Source: Anthostomella pinea | Taxonomy: Eukaryota; Ascomycota; Sordariomycetes; Xylariales; Xylariaceae | Assembly: GCA_963556695.1 (NCBI GenBank) | Contig: CAUWAG010000003.1 | Location: 8,308,001 to 8,372,000 of the forward strand | Reading direction: 5' to 3' | DNA length: 64,000 nt | Shown here: positions 54,023-64,000 of the stretch, piece by piece | Layout: every line of letters begins with the position of its first letter | Position numbering within the stretch: position 1 is the first letter of the stretch | The notes under the pieces: generated by a model | The model's input: the letters and a program-made list of their open reading frames with translations, nothing else | Database searches by the model: none | Told to the model about the DNA's origin: nothing | Translations under genes and position numbers: made by a program

Positions 54023-57000
54023 TCACACGTGAGGTGCCCCGGTTCTCCCTTTGCTCAGAGAGTCCAGTAGCTCGTGTGGCGGTATGCGCTGCATCCCGCT
54101 GCCATGATCGAACATGGAAGTAGGAGCAGGGACATAGCCTTCGCGCTTCTTCCGATACCGGTCCAAGGCGAGACCGGCAACCACTATCAATAGCATCAGG
54201 CCCAATGAGATAGCCAGCGCAATCAACACGACAAAGCCGACGGGCATGCCGCCACCTGAGACTATGATTAGCTGGTGTATATGGAAGAAAGCCTGGGAAA
54301 AGCTTACCTGACGATTTCTTGAAGAAATCCTGTTTCTCTACGAAGATTTTGGAGATTGAGCCCGATCCCGTTGTGGAATCCGTGTTAGCGGTGAGGACGT
54401 AGGGTAGGATGGTCGTGCCGTTGAATATCGCGCCTGACGCTTTGCCGAATCCGGGTATAGCGATCGAACCCGTCATGACAAGAACCTGGTTAGAATCTAT
54501 GAGGGATGCCGAATCATGTTTTTGGTTCACTGTAAACATCTGAAGACTGCTGATCACAGTGTCGGAATCCAAGGTGACCCCGGAAGATTGCCAAGATGAG
54601 CCGTCGTATTTCATCAGGTACGTAGTTCCATCAGATTGGGTGCCGGCAGCCCAGAGTTGATCTCCGTCTTTGTTAGCTGGAGTCAAGGCATCAACCGGGC
54701 CCGGAAGGGAAGAGGCATCTGAGAATGTGGTCCATTTGTTGTGAGATGCGTCGTAAGACGCCAAGTAGACACTCGTATCGTTGATGGTGAGATCACCACC
54801 CGCGACAAGTACAGAATCACTGGACCACAACATGGTGTAGACGACCCCGCTCATTTCGAAGCCCGGGCGACTCCACTGATTCGTCTCTGTGTTAAGAATG
54901 CAGACACCAGGGCATGGGAGAGATCCGCCGGTGTCAAAGGATCCGCCAACATAGATATCTGATGTATCTTGTCGTATTTCGATAGCCGAGATAGCCACAC
55001 CTTCACCATCTAGAACAGGAGGTTGTGTGTTGTATGAGTTCGATGCAGCATTGTAGGAAATCAGGCCTTTCACCGCGGACCCGTCGATGGTGCCGTTGAT
55101 GCGCCCGCCAGCAAATACAGTATCGCCTTGAATCGCCAGTGCCAAAAACACCGAGTCTTCGGACACCCCGGTGTTTAGGCCAGTAATAGTGTCTGAGTTT
55201 TTCCGATCAATGACAGCGAGATTATAGATGGTCGATCCGTTTGTGGCCTTTGCGCTGAAGTGACCGGCCAGAACCGTCATGTTCTTCCCATCGTCTGTGT
55301 TGAACGCTCCTGCCACAACACCAGAGACGGAATCTGTGCTGTTGAGCGGAGACGCGCGCTTTGGAAGGTTGTTGGTAGAAGATGTGGTCGGTGATTGAAT
55401 CTTGATAGGGAGATTCCCGAGCGTATGACCTAATGACGCTGTGCCATAGGCTCTTAGGGACTGAGAAGACACCGACCCAGCGTACAGAGGGCCACTATCC
55501 AGCCCCTCAAGAAGGGAGGTCGAGAGAATGCCATTGATCAGTGGCACGGGCATGTCCAAGTTCTGCAGCCAGTTGCTTTGTGACTTGACCCAAACAGCGA
55601 AGCCAGTTGCATTGACAGCGTCGTTGTCACCAAAGGCGAGTACTTGTGAGAAGTCACCCGTTAAAGTGACCACATCCTCTGGGGTGTCACCAGTCAGGTT
55701 CAGCGCCATGGGCACGATGGCTGTCACGGTACCATCAACACCAGCACCTAGGGGGCTCCAAGTGTTGCCCGAAACATCATAGACGGCAACATTTGCGAGC
55801 CCAGATGTGGTTTCGTTCTGAGTCCCGTTGAACTTGCCGCCGACGAAAAGTTGACTTCCGCTGAGGTACATCGATGAGACTTCTCCGTCGAGTCCCCCGT
55901 CCAGGGCTACCGTGTGGCCATTATTGTCTATAGCAACAATATTTTGCACAGTATCCGACGTGAAATTGCCCCCGATGTACGTCATGTCATTAGCCGTGGC
56001 CAGAACGGTGACAGCAGAGTCGGCCTTAAATGAAGACCCCAGCTTGTTAAAGGCAGAACTATCGAAGTCGGAAGTATCCACGGTAGCCTTGGAGGGGTCG
56101 TACTCAAACAGGCCATTCAGACCACCGGTAGAGTTCATCAACTCGAAACCGACTCGTTGAGCAACCATGATCATCTGGTCTCCAGATACCGTTTGGCCAG
56201 GCACAGGCGACAATGTGATACTGGGGCGGAATGAGCTTGAACTAGCATCAACATTTCCAATGAAGATCTGGTCATACTTGTCGAACTCGTTTGTCTGGTA
56301 TAAACTCACCCCTTCGTTCAAGTGCTGGATGGTTTTGGTGGAGTTCAAGGTCGCGAAAACGTTGATCTGGCCACGGCTTGAACACGTGTCGTCCTGACGG
56401 CAGCCGGGTGTGTATAGTTTGATGATATAATCACCTGATTCTCTGATGTCCGGGCGGAAGACGACAGTGGCTGCATCAGAGGTGATGGGTTTCGATAGCT
56501 CGGCCGACAGATATTGCGAATTGCTGGCTCCAGACTCAGTCACGGTCCACGGGCCCGTAGAAGTGGCTTCCGAAAGCGTAGTCGTATTGGCGCAGCTCGG
56601 CTCATTGAAATCGTTGATGGCGTAAGTGAAGATATCATCTTGAAATAGTTCGATACCGTCCAATCCACCACCGTTGCCGTACCACGCAGATATGTCGATC
56701 CTAAATGCGTTCATGCCGACCCTGTTTACGAAATGAAAGTCCTGAAACTCGACTGAGGTGTTGGCACTCAAAGGACATTCGCTCGTGCAGCTACGGTTCT
56801 GGCCACTCGCGGGGTCGATGTACGTAAAATTCATGATGCCATTGTTTGGCTCCGCGGTGAACCTCCAGGTCTGGGTTCCTCGGCCATCCTGATGTGTATT
56901 CCGGAGTCGCAGTTTTGTAGGCTGAAACCCGAAATTCAGAGCCGCTCTCCACGATCCTGCGACATTGTCCTGTAAAAGCCAGGTGCTCCCCTCACCACTG

Positions 57001-57785
57001 GTACCATCGGTGTTGCAGACGATGTTTTTCGGATCACTGAAGCCTGTCGTGGTAGTGCCCTGGGTCGCAATAAGGTTCGCAGTCTGAAGGTTGATGGTCT
57101 GGCCATCCGGGGTACTAGGTGTGCTTGTGTTGCCCAAGCCCGTGAAACTTCCTCCGAAGATGATGTGTCCACTGGAGGCTTTAACGATGGACGAGACGGG
57201 TCCATTAAAGCCCGCAAACGGCAAGCTCGTCCACCCAGCGTTGGCAACCCAAGTGATGGCATTGGTCGAGTCTTCAGCTCGGAAGCTTCCCCCAACATAA
57301 ACCCTGTCTGCCGAGTCGTCACAAAGCAAGCTGCTGACCTGGCCTGAGAAATTGGCCTGGTCAAGCTCAGCCACATCGCCGGTGGCAGGGTCGAAGGCGG
57401 CAATGCCTGTCAACTGCTTCCCGCCTAGACTTGTGAAGTTGCCGCCGAGAACGACATTTCCTTTGAACATGCACATGGTGCGTATCGACGCGTCGGCACC
57501 CTGGAGAGAGAGGAATGCGCCGTTGGGCAAGCCAGTCATGAGCTGTTCAGAGCCATTAGAACTGAAAGATTGCTCGCTTTGCCCTTCGAATTGATAGTAC
57601 GAAATGCCATCAAAGTCGCCCGCAATGGCCATCTGCCCCAGTCCGCTGACGTCGAGATTCGGGTCGGGTATGGAATTTATCGTGATGGCGCGTGCGAGCG
57701 ACGCGAGTGCAGCGAGAGTGACAAGCCATGTTGAGGTCCCAGCGTGGCTGCGCGTAGCAGGCCGCGGCCGCAAAGGTATCCTCAT
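54023..57785 (-). CDS. rax2: Rax2-like cortical polarity protein
   Basis: Type I membrane protein that works with Rax1 as a cortical landmark for polarised growth, budding or septation. Start at the ATG at 57785; an in-frame TTG upstream is not a start. Exons 57785-54308 and 54255-54023, intron 52 nt, 1236 aa. Residues 1-33 look like a signal peptide ending ALASLARA. The ectodomain has repeated kelch/beta-propeller-like motifs (VVLGGNFTSLGG, IIFGGSFTGLG, MTYIGGNFTS, LFVGGKFNGT, IYVGGSFDTGG) and many N-glycosylation sites. One membrane helix lies near 1165-1187 (FVVLIALAISLGLMLLIVVAG), followed by DRYRKKR and a short cytosolic tail with RIPPHELLDSL ending GAPHV. A further exon at 53960-53802 could replace the last residue and extend the tail. 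Confidence 0.92.
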
Positions 57786-60700
57786 GGCTACTGTGCCCAG
57801 CGACCGAGGCAATCGCGAGAGTCGGTTCGCCCCGGCCTGAGAATAACTGGTGGAGTGAGTTAAATATCAAGCGTATTCCATGCTCGAAGGATCCAGCTGC
57901 GCAGCGGATTGGATGCTGGTGGTAGGAAGGTTCAGTGGATTGGTATCCGCACTCTTCTCCCGCGAATGGTGTTTCGGGCTGGTACCGGGCGGGAAAACGA
58001 AAGCGTTGTGGGCGGTTCTCGCGGTTGAACGTTAGGTGGTTGGCGTTTCTTTCGCTGTCAACTGACTTTTCCGAAGAGTCAGGTCGCTTGCGTAGTGTAT
58101 ATCAGAGTTGCGTGGTATAGTTTGTTTCCTTGGTTTCGGGAGGGAGGTCGAATGCTGGTTACCGTGCAGGGGACGAGGTGAAGGAGGCAGGCAGATGCAG
58201 GATCGATGGCAGCAGCCGCAGCGGATTGGCTAGTGGTGCGTGTGCAGCTTCCTCTGGCCGTTCGCTGGTCGATGTTCTCGTTTGGGCGATGGGATGAGAT
58301 GGGCCGTGCTGTCATTCGCTGGCACTGTTATTATGGAGCAGTTAGCTTCATGTACCCCTGTACACACCCAAACATCCAGTGCGTAATCCGGCCTAGACAG
58401 CTTCGGCGTGGTTGCTGAAATTAGTGGCCGCTTGCGACCGACACCACACCTGTTTGGTGTAAGACTCGAAACCGTGGTGACAGCACCGGCTCCCAGTCCA
58501 TGTGACGCCTGGAAGGAAGAAAGACGCGGTTCAGTGGCCGTCATTGAATGGCGGCGGTTGAGATTGGACCGGTGCACAAGCAAACAAAAGTGGGCTAGAT
58601 ACAGGTGGTCGGGAATGGGCAAGGGGCAGGGCCAGCCACGAAGCAAATGAACATTGAAGACGCACACATTGTAGTGCAATGGGATGCGAATGGGGTAATG
58701 AATAACGATCGTCAAATGAACCGTCAAATGAAGCTTGTGACCACTTACCAGAAACCCAGATCGCAACGATGATGACAATGTGATGCTCTCCGATCGTGTG
58801 TCACCTCGGTCGGGTGTGTGTGCGAGGTGTGCTGGAGGTGTGTGCCTTGCAGCGGATGGATGAGACGGATGGATTAGTACCCGCCACCGATTGTCGACGT
58901 CCAATCCCAGCTCCTCTTCGTGATGAGGCTGGTGCAATACCGTAAACACCTCGGATTGGTCCAATTGCCAAGCCAAACTGTTTGGTTCCCCTGATGGAGT
59001 GAAGGCAGCAGCAACTGGCGATTCGTCGGGTCCGAGCGTCGAAGGAAAATCTCCAGATTTCTTGCGTGTTGAAAGATGCGTTTGTAACGAGTGTGTTCGC
59101 AGCGCGAGACGGCGATCGAAACCGGTCTCCTAGTCGTGTCAGAGAACTGCGTTGCCGGGCAATGCTGTCGTCGGATCAGGGGCGCGCGGAGTGTCGAACG
59201 ATTGGACTGCCGAAGCAAAAGAAACGAGCGAGTGAAGTAAAAGAAGGGAATGCCGCGTGGCGGACGTGTGTTGCTGTAGAGTCGAAGAACAAGAATAATG
59301 AGCGATGATAACTCTCCGTGGGAGTCTTCTACCACTTCCGCAGTCCGTCTGGAGAAGGAAGGGAGGGCAAACGGAAAATGCCTGCGACGAGGTCGAGAAT
59401 CTCTCGGGAGGAAGACCCAAAAAGCGAAGGGAGGATGATGGCGAATCCCTTCCTTCCTCTCCTCATCAAAAGCGCACAGGAATAGACTCAATAGAGTGCT
59501 CCAGTGCTCTACATGCGGTAGTAAGGGGTAGCCAGCCAGTGGGGTGGCTGATGCAGTGAGGTGCCACTTGTAACTGGTCGGGTGTCAATTAGCAGCTCTG
59601 GGCGGTGGGCTCTCTCTCAACTTCACGCTCCAAGCCTCCAATGTGGTTGGCGCGCAGCCACCACGTCGCGCGAGTCTAGGAATGTTCCAAAATACGAGTT
59701 ACGGGCATTTTACAGGGGTTGACCAATTGTTCCCGTCAGCATCTCTCGCGTCGACCGACCTCCCTCGTCACCCTTGTGGCCGTCCTGGATCAACCCGGGC
59801 CTCCGTCCACGTAATCGGGCTGTGCGGCAACCTGGTTCGCCCATTCTCCATATTGTCACCTTGGTTCCCGCATTATAAACAATTACGATGCCGCGCCTCA
59901 ACTTGGTTGGGCACTTTTCCCTCGAAGCCACCCAAGCCCGGTCTCCACGCATTGAAGGATTGGAAACGCGTTCCTTGCATAGCGGTGAGCCCCGCGCCTC
60001 TGGAGGATACGACCTGGCAGCCACCCGACTTCTCATCTGGAGATCAATGCTTGCGCAACATGATCTCTCATGCTCATGTATGTCGGCGAATGACATATGA
60101 CGTGTGATCCGTTTCTTGTAGAACCGTCCAGGAGTACTTCATTTACCTACATAATCACTCACTTCCTGTGCCGTGGGACCAGCAACCTGGGCGACGTGAA
60201 TATCGGATGTCCCTAGATCAGAGTGGTATCTAGTAAGGTTCAGATAGTTCAGACGATACAAGCTTAGTGAAATGCACCATGGTTTCCAAGTGCATGGTTA
60301 TATTGCTTGCGTCAAATCGTAGCTTTAGTTGTGTTATGTATGTAAATGGCTGACTGATACGTGCGCTCGCAGGACTGCAACCGGCAACAGCGGCTTCAAC
60401 CCGATGAACTCTCATCGTTGACTGACTTTCCCAGCTGACCTCGCCCTCACTTTCGATCGCGTATGAGGTCTTGAATCATTACAGCTGTGCTTCGCTTCAC
60501 ATGATTGTACACCAGGCCAATGTCGTACTAGGTGGACGAGGCAACCACACAGCCAGAGTGTGTAGAACAGGGCGAGCTCTTTCTAAAATCATGCGCTACC
60601 ACTCTGCAAATCTAGACCGATCGGCCTGTCAAGAACTTGTAAACATGATCCGAGAGCAATAAGTGTTCTCCTATCATTGTGTTCCGTTTGCGACTGTGCA

Positions 60701-61053
60701 CTCCGGAGTCCGGAACCTGGAATCTGGTAACCGATGCGTTCCCGTTCCATGGTGGGACGTAACGATCCACACAAGGGTGATGCAGTTCAGTGCTTTGGGC
60801 TGATCATACAGGTCCATGCTCCGCAATACATTCACTGTTTCACAGAACAGATTGCGGCGTGACCCGACGCTTCCTGGCCCGGGCGAGGAGATCGTAGGTA
60901 TCAGGGCGCGCTTACGAGGTTTCGACGATCAAGCCGTTCGCGAAACGAGTCGCGAACCGCCCGTGGGCTCGGATAGATCCAGCGGCCCAGACTCGCGTGC
61001 AGCTGCCTCGCCATCACCCGTGCCAGCATTGGATCGCGAGTTTCTGCATGCCA
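57786..61053. other. rax2 upstream region and lcl3 3' region
   Basis: About 3.3 kb without a supportable gene. The longest frames (minus 58874-59491, plus 59643-60107, minus 59710-60096) show no domain, signal or family resemblance. The first 1.5 kb is likely rax2 promoter and leader. A lineage-specific gene could be hidden. Confidence 0.5.
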
Positions 61054-61936
61054 TCAGGGTTTTGTTTGGTTTTGCGATTCCGCTAAGTTCATGCGGGTCT
61101 TGTACTCGCGGGGACTCTCAAAGTGCTGCGGATTGCCACCCCAAATGCCGCGCTTCTTGTCCTTTGCCTTGGCTTGAGCAGCCTTGTACTTCTCCTCGAG
61201 GCCGCCGAACTCGGCACCGGTCTTCGCTTCGTATGTCGTAGCCAGCCCCCTCTTCAGCATCTCCAGACCCACGTCGCGACGGATGAGAAACCGTCTCACA
61301 AACACAGTGGCCACTATCCGGTCGTATTGATCTCGCTTGTAAATTTTCGCGCGCACTCTCCGGCCCAGGATATAACTCGAGAGCCAGGCTAGAGCATCTG
61401 TCGAGAATGGCTGGGCGGGTCGCCCGAAGTGAGCACCTTCAGGCGCATCGACGCCAGCGAGGCGTATGGGTATCTTCGAGGTGGTACAGGTTAGCGGGAG
61501 CGTCGCTGACACGCACACATTCTTGACCTACAGTCTTGCTCTTCAACTCGGCCTTCTTTTGCGGAACCTTCCGTAGCCATCCCCAACCTACGAAGCGTCC
61601 GCCCGGGGTGTGGAACATGTGGAAGTTGTCGCCGTCCCCAACACTTGTGACTTGGCCGAACAAACTCCTCTTCCTGAAGAAGCTGGGCTGGACATGTATG
61701 GCGCCAGGTATGCGACGCAGATAGGAACGATAGACCTGCAGCGAGACGAGGACAGTAGTGGTCAATAGGAAGGTCGGGACCCAGTTCCTTGGGTCCTTGT
61801 AGTGTTGCCAGTCGGTGCCATTGAGGCTGCTGGCCCAGGAGACGGGAGGCCTTGACGAGTCGTCATCTTTGTCGGGGCTGGAGTTTGCACTTGGGCCTGA
61901 GCCTGGGCCTGAGCCCGAATTGAAGGGCCATGGCAT
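61054..61936 (-). CDS. lcl3: Lcl3, membrane-anchored staphylococcal-nuclease-like endonuclease
   Basis: Thermonuclease-fold protein of fungal mitochondria with one membrane anchor. Exons 61936-61532 and 61473-61054 (58-nt intron, GTAGGT donor), 274 aa, close to the family's usual length. The N-terminus is Ser/Gly/Pro-rich; a membrane segment lies near 52-70 ([18 protein letters not shown]). The nuclease domain has [19 protein letters not shown], and the intron joint gives [20 protein letters not shown], holding the Arg, Asp and Glu equivalents of the SNase active site. [13 protein letters not shown] supplies the second catalytic Arg. The tail [20 protein letters not shown] is typical of Lcl3. 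The physiological substrate is unknown. Confidence 0.94.
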
Positions 61937-62587
61937 TGTCGCTGCGACTGACCTTCGAGGTATGCTCGCCGCGCGTTGTGCTCAACTTAAAGCAATGGGA
62001 TTTGATGGTGCGCAAGTGTACCTACCTCAGCTGACATTTACTTTTTCTGGCTGGTGTTTATTTTCGGCCCAATGGCCCAGCAATGGCCTTAAGTGGGGTG
62101 CAGCAAGGCTTGGCCGGCCCAGGTGTCCGGGTATCGATGTTGAAAGTTGAAACGCGACGGTTACCAGTCTTGGCACCAACGTCCAAAAGCACGGAGACAG
62201 TGTCCCTTCTTCACTTGGGGTTTGCAGTTTCGCCCTGTTCTCTGCTTGCATTTTTCAAGCTCAACGTCCCGATAGGCTGAATACATCCATTGGAGACATT
62301 TCAGAGATTTGCTATTCAGTGTTTTCAAGAAAGCTCCTGTGAGTCCATCAGCACCCTGATATGCACCCCCCACTTCAGGGAGCTTCACACTGACATGCCA
62401 ATTACGCAGGATCTCAGTGACCACCAAACCGTCCCTTGATTGGTACACGTAACTGTCATCTATAGTGAGGCATTATTTACTATTATATGGCGTGAAGCCG
62501 CTGTGACCACTGCTGAGGGGACTACTATTCGAGCTGTCTGCCACCTGACCTTGTCACGCAACACGACTACAGACTGCAGACTTCATC
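61937..62587. promoter_or_regulatory. Divergent promoter of lcl3 and yvc1
   Basis: About 650 bp between divergent start codons. A minus-strand frame at 62161-62448 (about 95 codons, Lys- and Leu-containing) is smooth in composition but has no family match that I can name, so I do not call it. Confidence 0.5.
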
Positions 62588-63994
62588 ATGTCAGACCGGC
62601 GGAGGAGGGCGATCCGTGTCCAGTCGCCCGAGCGCCGTCCACTCCTGAGCCGTGCTGTCTTCAGCCACCCCAATGGGGAAGAGCCATTCTTCAGTTGCGG
62701 TCCGAACGCGCATGCCCACCTGCCAGTCTACACGAATATCCATAGGATAAGAAGGGACGTCATCAGCATAGTCGAAGATTACCTCACCTTCGAGCAGCTG
62801 AGAGACCTGCGCCTGAACATATCCGTCGTCCGCCCACTGGTCGACAAGCTTTATGAGCAAGATGATATCTCCATAGGTACGTGTTTGCCCTTCTTCAGAC
62901 GTCAAACGATGGTGTCATGGCTGTGCTACCGATGTCACCATACTGAACCATCGTCAAGCTAACGAGTGACCGCCGCCCAGTCTATTGTTTGCTCGTAAAC
63001 CGTTCTCGGTTCTTACACGAGCAGGAGCACATGACGAACAGGCAAAACGTTCATTTCACGCGAGCAACCCTGTGTGAGGTGGTAGCGACTCGTATCTTGC
63101 GACGCTTTGGTGAAGACAACCCGGGCTCTGAAGGTCTGCTTCTCCTGGCAAACATACTTGTTGCTGGTTTCGAACCCTTTCAGAACGCACCCGAGGAGAC
63201 CCGACGCGAAGCTTCTCTCGGGGCTGCATGGAGTTATCACAGGACTCTGCCTGCCCTCGAGGTAGCTATCTTGAGCGGCAGTAAATACTTCCTAAGCTCC
63301 ACACACTGCCAGAAAGTGTAAGACAGTCCTCTCTACTCTGTCTCTTGATGGCTCCTCGGCTCATACGAGACAGTATCGACGCAATCTATGTCGGCCAGGT
63401 CATATACACCCCATCAACTTTCCTCGATATGATCCCGGATCGCTACAAGCAGAAACCCATCTCGCTGTATCAACCACAGAACGAACCTTTCCTCAATCAA
63501 TATCGTTTGATTGTACCACGAACTAGGACTGCACTGGAGATCGTCCAGTTCATTACTCTGCTGTGCTTGTATTTGTTATTCATGCTGGAACGTAATCCGG
63601 AATATCTGAGTATCCTCGAGATACTATTTGCGGTCTATGCCTTTGGCTGGGTCCTCGACCAGTTCGCGACCATACTTGAGCATGGATGGTGAGTATGCGG
63701 CTGTCTACACTTATAACTCTTCACTGACAAACTCAGGGCGGTATATACGCAGAACTTATGGTCGTTCTTGGATGTCATGTTCGCGATTGTATACTGGACC
63801 TACCTCATTCTGCGTATCCATGGCTGGAGAATCGGTCAATTAGAGCCAGGCCAGCAAGCGTTAGACGTCCTCGCTATGGGTGCACCAGTACTCGTTCCCC
63901 GGTTAGCGTTCAACTTGCTCTCTGACAACCTGGTTTTCCTCTCTTTGCGGTCAATGGTGGCGGATTTCATACTACTGACGTTCCTGGCGGCCTG
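62588..63994 (+). CDS. yvc1: Yvc1/TRPY-type calcium channel, 5' part
   Basis: TRP-family cation channel that releases calcium from the vacuole in fungi. Only the N-terminal part is in the window. Exons 62588-62876, 62981-63317, 63374-63688 and 63737-63994 join in frame; the last ends at GCC TG followed by GTAAGT at the window edge, so an intron starts there. About 400 residues are visible. The cytosolic N-domain has VYTNIHRIRRDVIS, VRPLVDKLYEQDD, VYCLLVNRSRFLHEQ, GLLLLANILVAGFEPFQ and CQKVIDAIYVGQVIYTP, then PISLYQPQNEPFLNQYRL. Membrane segments follow (VQFITLLCLYLLFMLE, ILFAVYAFGWVLDQFATIL, LDVMFAIVYWTYLILRI and one ending FILLTFLAAW). The pore and C-terminal half lie beyond the window. Confidence 0.9.
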
Positions 63995-64000
63995 GTAAGT

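Noticed and set aside
53802..57812. One continuous 1336-codon frame for rax2
   Set aside because: It reads through an intron at 54256-54307 out of the membrane-helix frame and starts at a non-ATG codon; the spliced model restores the membrane helix and tail.
58874..59491. 205-codon minus-strand frame upstream of rax2
   Set aside because: Irregular composition, no motif, and it lies where a promoter or leader is expected.
62161..62448. 95-codon minus-strand frame in the lcl3/yvc1 gap
   Set aside because: Smooth composition and briefly reminiscent of mobile-element proteins, but I cannot match it to any family; evidence too thin for a call.

Overview
The window reads as nuclear DNA of a filamentous ascomycete (Pezizomycotina, probably Sordariomycetes). 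Genes are compact and carry short introns (about 48-90 nt) with GT-AG ends and CTAAC/CTGAC-like branch points. Several proteins are typical of moulds: HapB, a FlbC-like zinc-finger factor, Rax2, Lcl3 and a Yvc1-type channel. Three AT-rich blocks look like transposon relics mutated by RIP. I could not fix the species, and all exon borders were read by eye from splice signals and protein continuity.

Layout. 1-3450 shows no supportable gene. 3450-6343 is a long pyrimidine-rich leader of hapB (6344-7285, +), the NF-YA subunit of the CCAAT-binding complex. lsm2 (8368-9590, +, four exons) and pso2/snm1 (10154-12880, -) converge. A PHS/Git1-like MFS permease (13610-15861, -) and apn1 (17799-19273, +) diverge from a 1.9 kb gap. 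apn1 then converges with a MadBub-type bub1 kinase (19683-23403, -), with a run of G-tracts between the two. A TenA-fold protein (24183-24965, -) follows. The U2AF large subunit (26181-28203, -) and ogg1 (28638-29955, +) share a short divergent promoter.

From about 30 to 49 kb the DNA is gene-poor. It holds a short-chain dehydrogenase remnant near 30.4-30.6 kb, a lone flbC-like C2H2 factor gene (39862-41140, +), a hAT-like element with an exact 8-bp target duplication (42065-42729), and two more AT-rich blocks (45.6-46.7 kb) with a possible pogo/Tc1-type end. Gene density then recovers: SF3b155 (49077-52739, -), rax2 (54023-57785, -), lcl3 (61054-61936, -) and the 5' part of yvc1 (62588 onward, +), which leaves the window at an exon-intron border.

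Functionally the window is mostly housekeeping. Three genes act in RNA splicing (lsm2, U2AF large subunit, SF3b155; the last two meet at the branch point and 3' splice site). Three act in DNA repair (pso2 for cross-links, apn1 and ogg1 in consecutive steps of base excision repair). One is a spindle checkpoint kinase. I saw no CRISPR, tRNA, rRNA or biosynthetic cluster, and no clearly new multi-gene system. The most unusual signals are the hAT-like element with its internal AT-rich part, the G-rich block between apn1 and bub1, the inverted CCAAT pair ahead of hapB, and an alternative C-terminus for Rax2.
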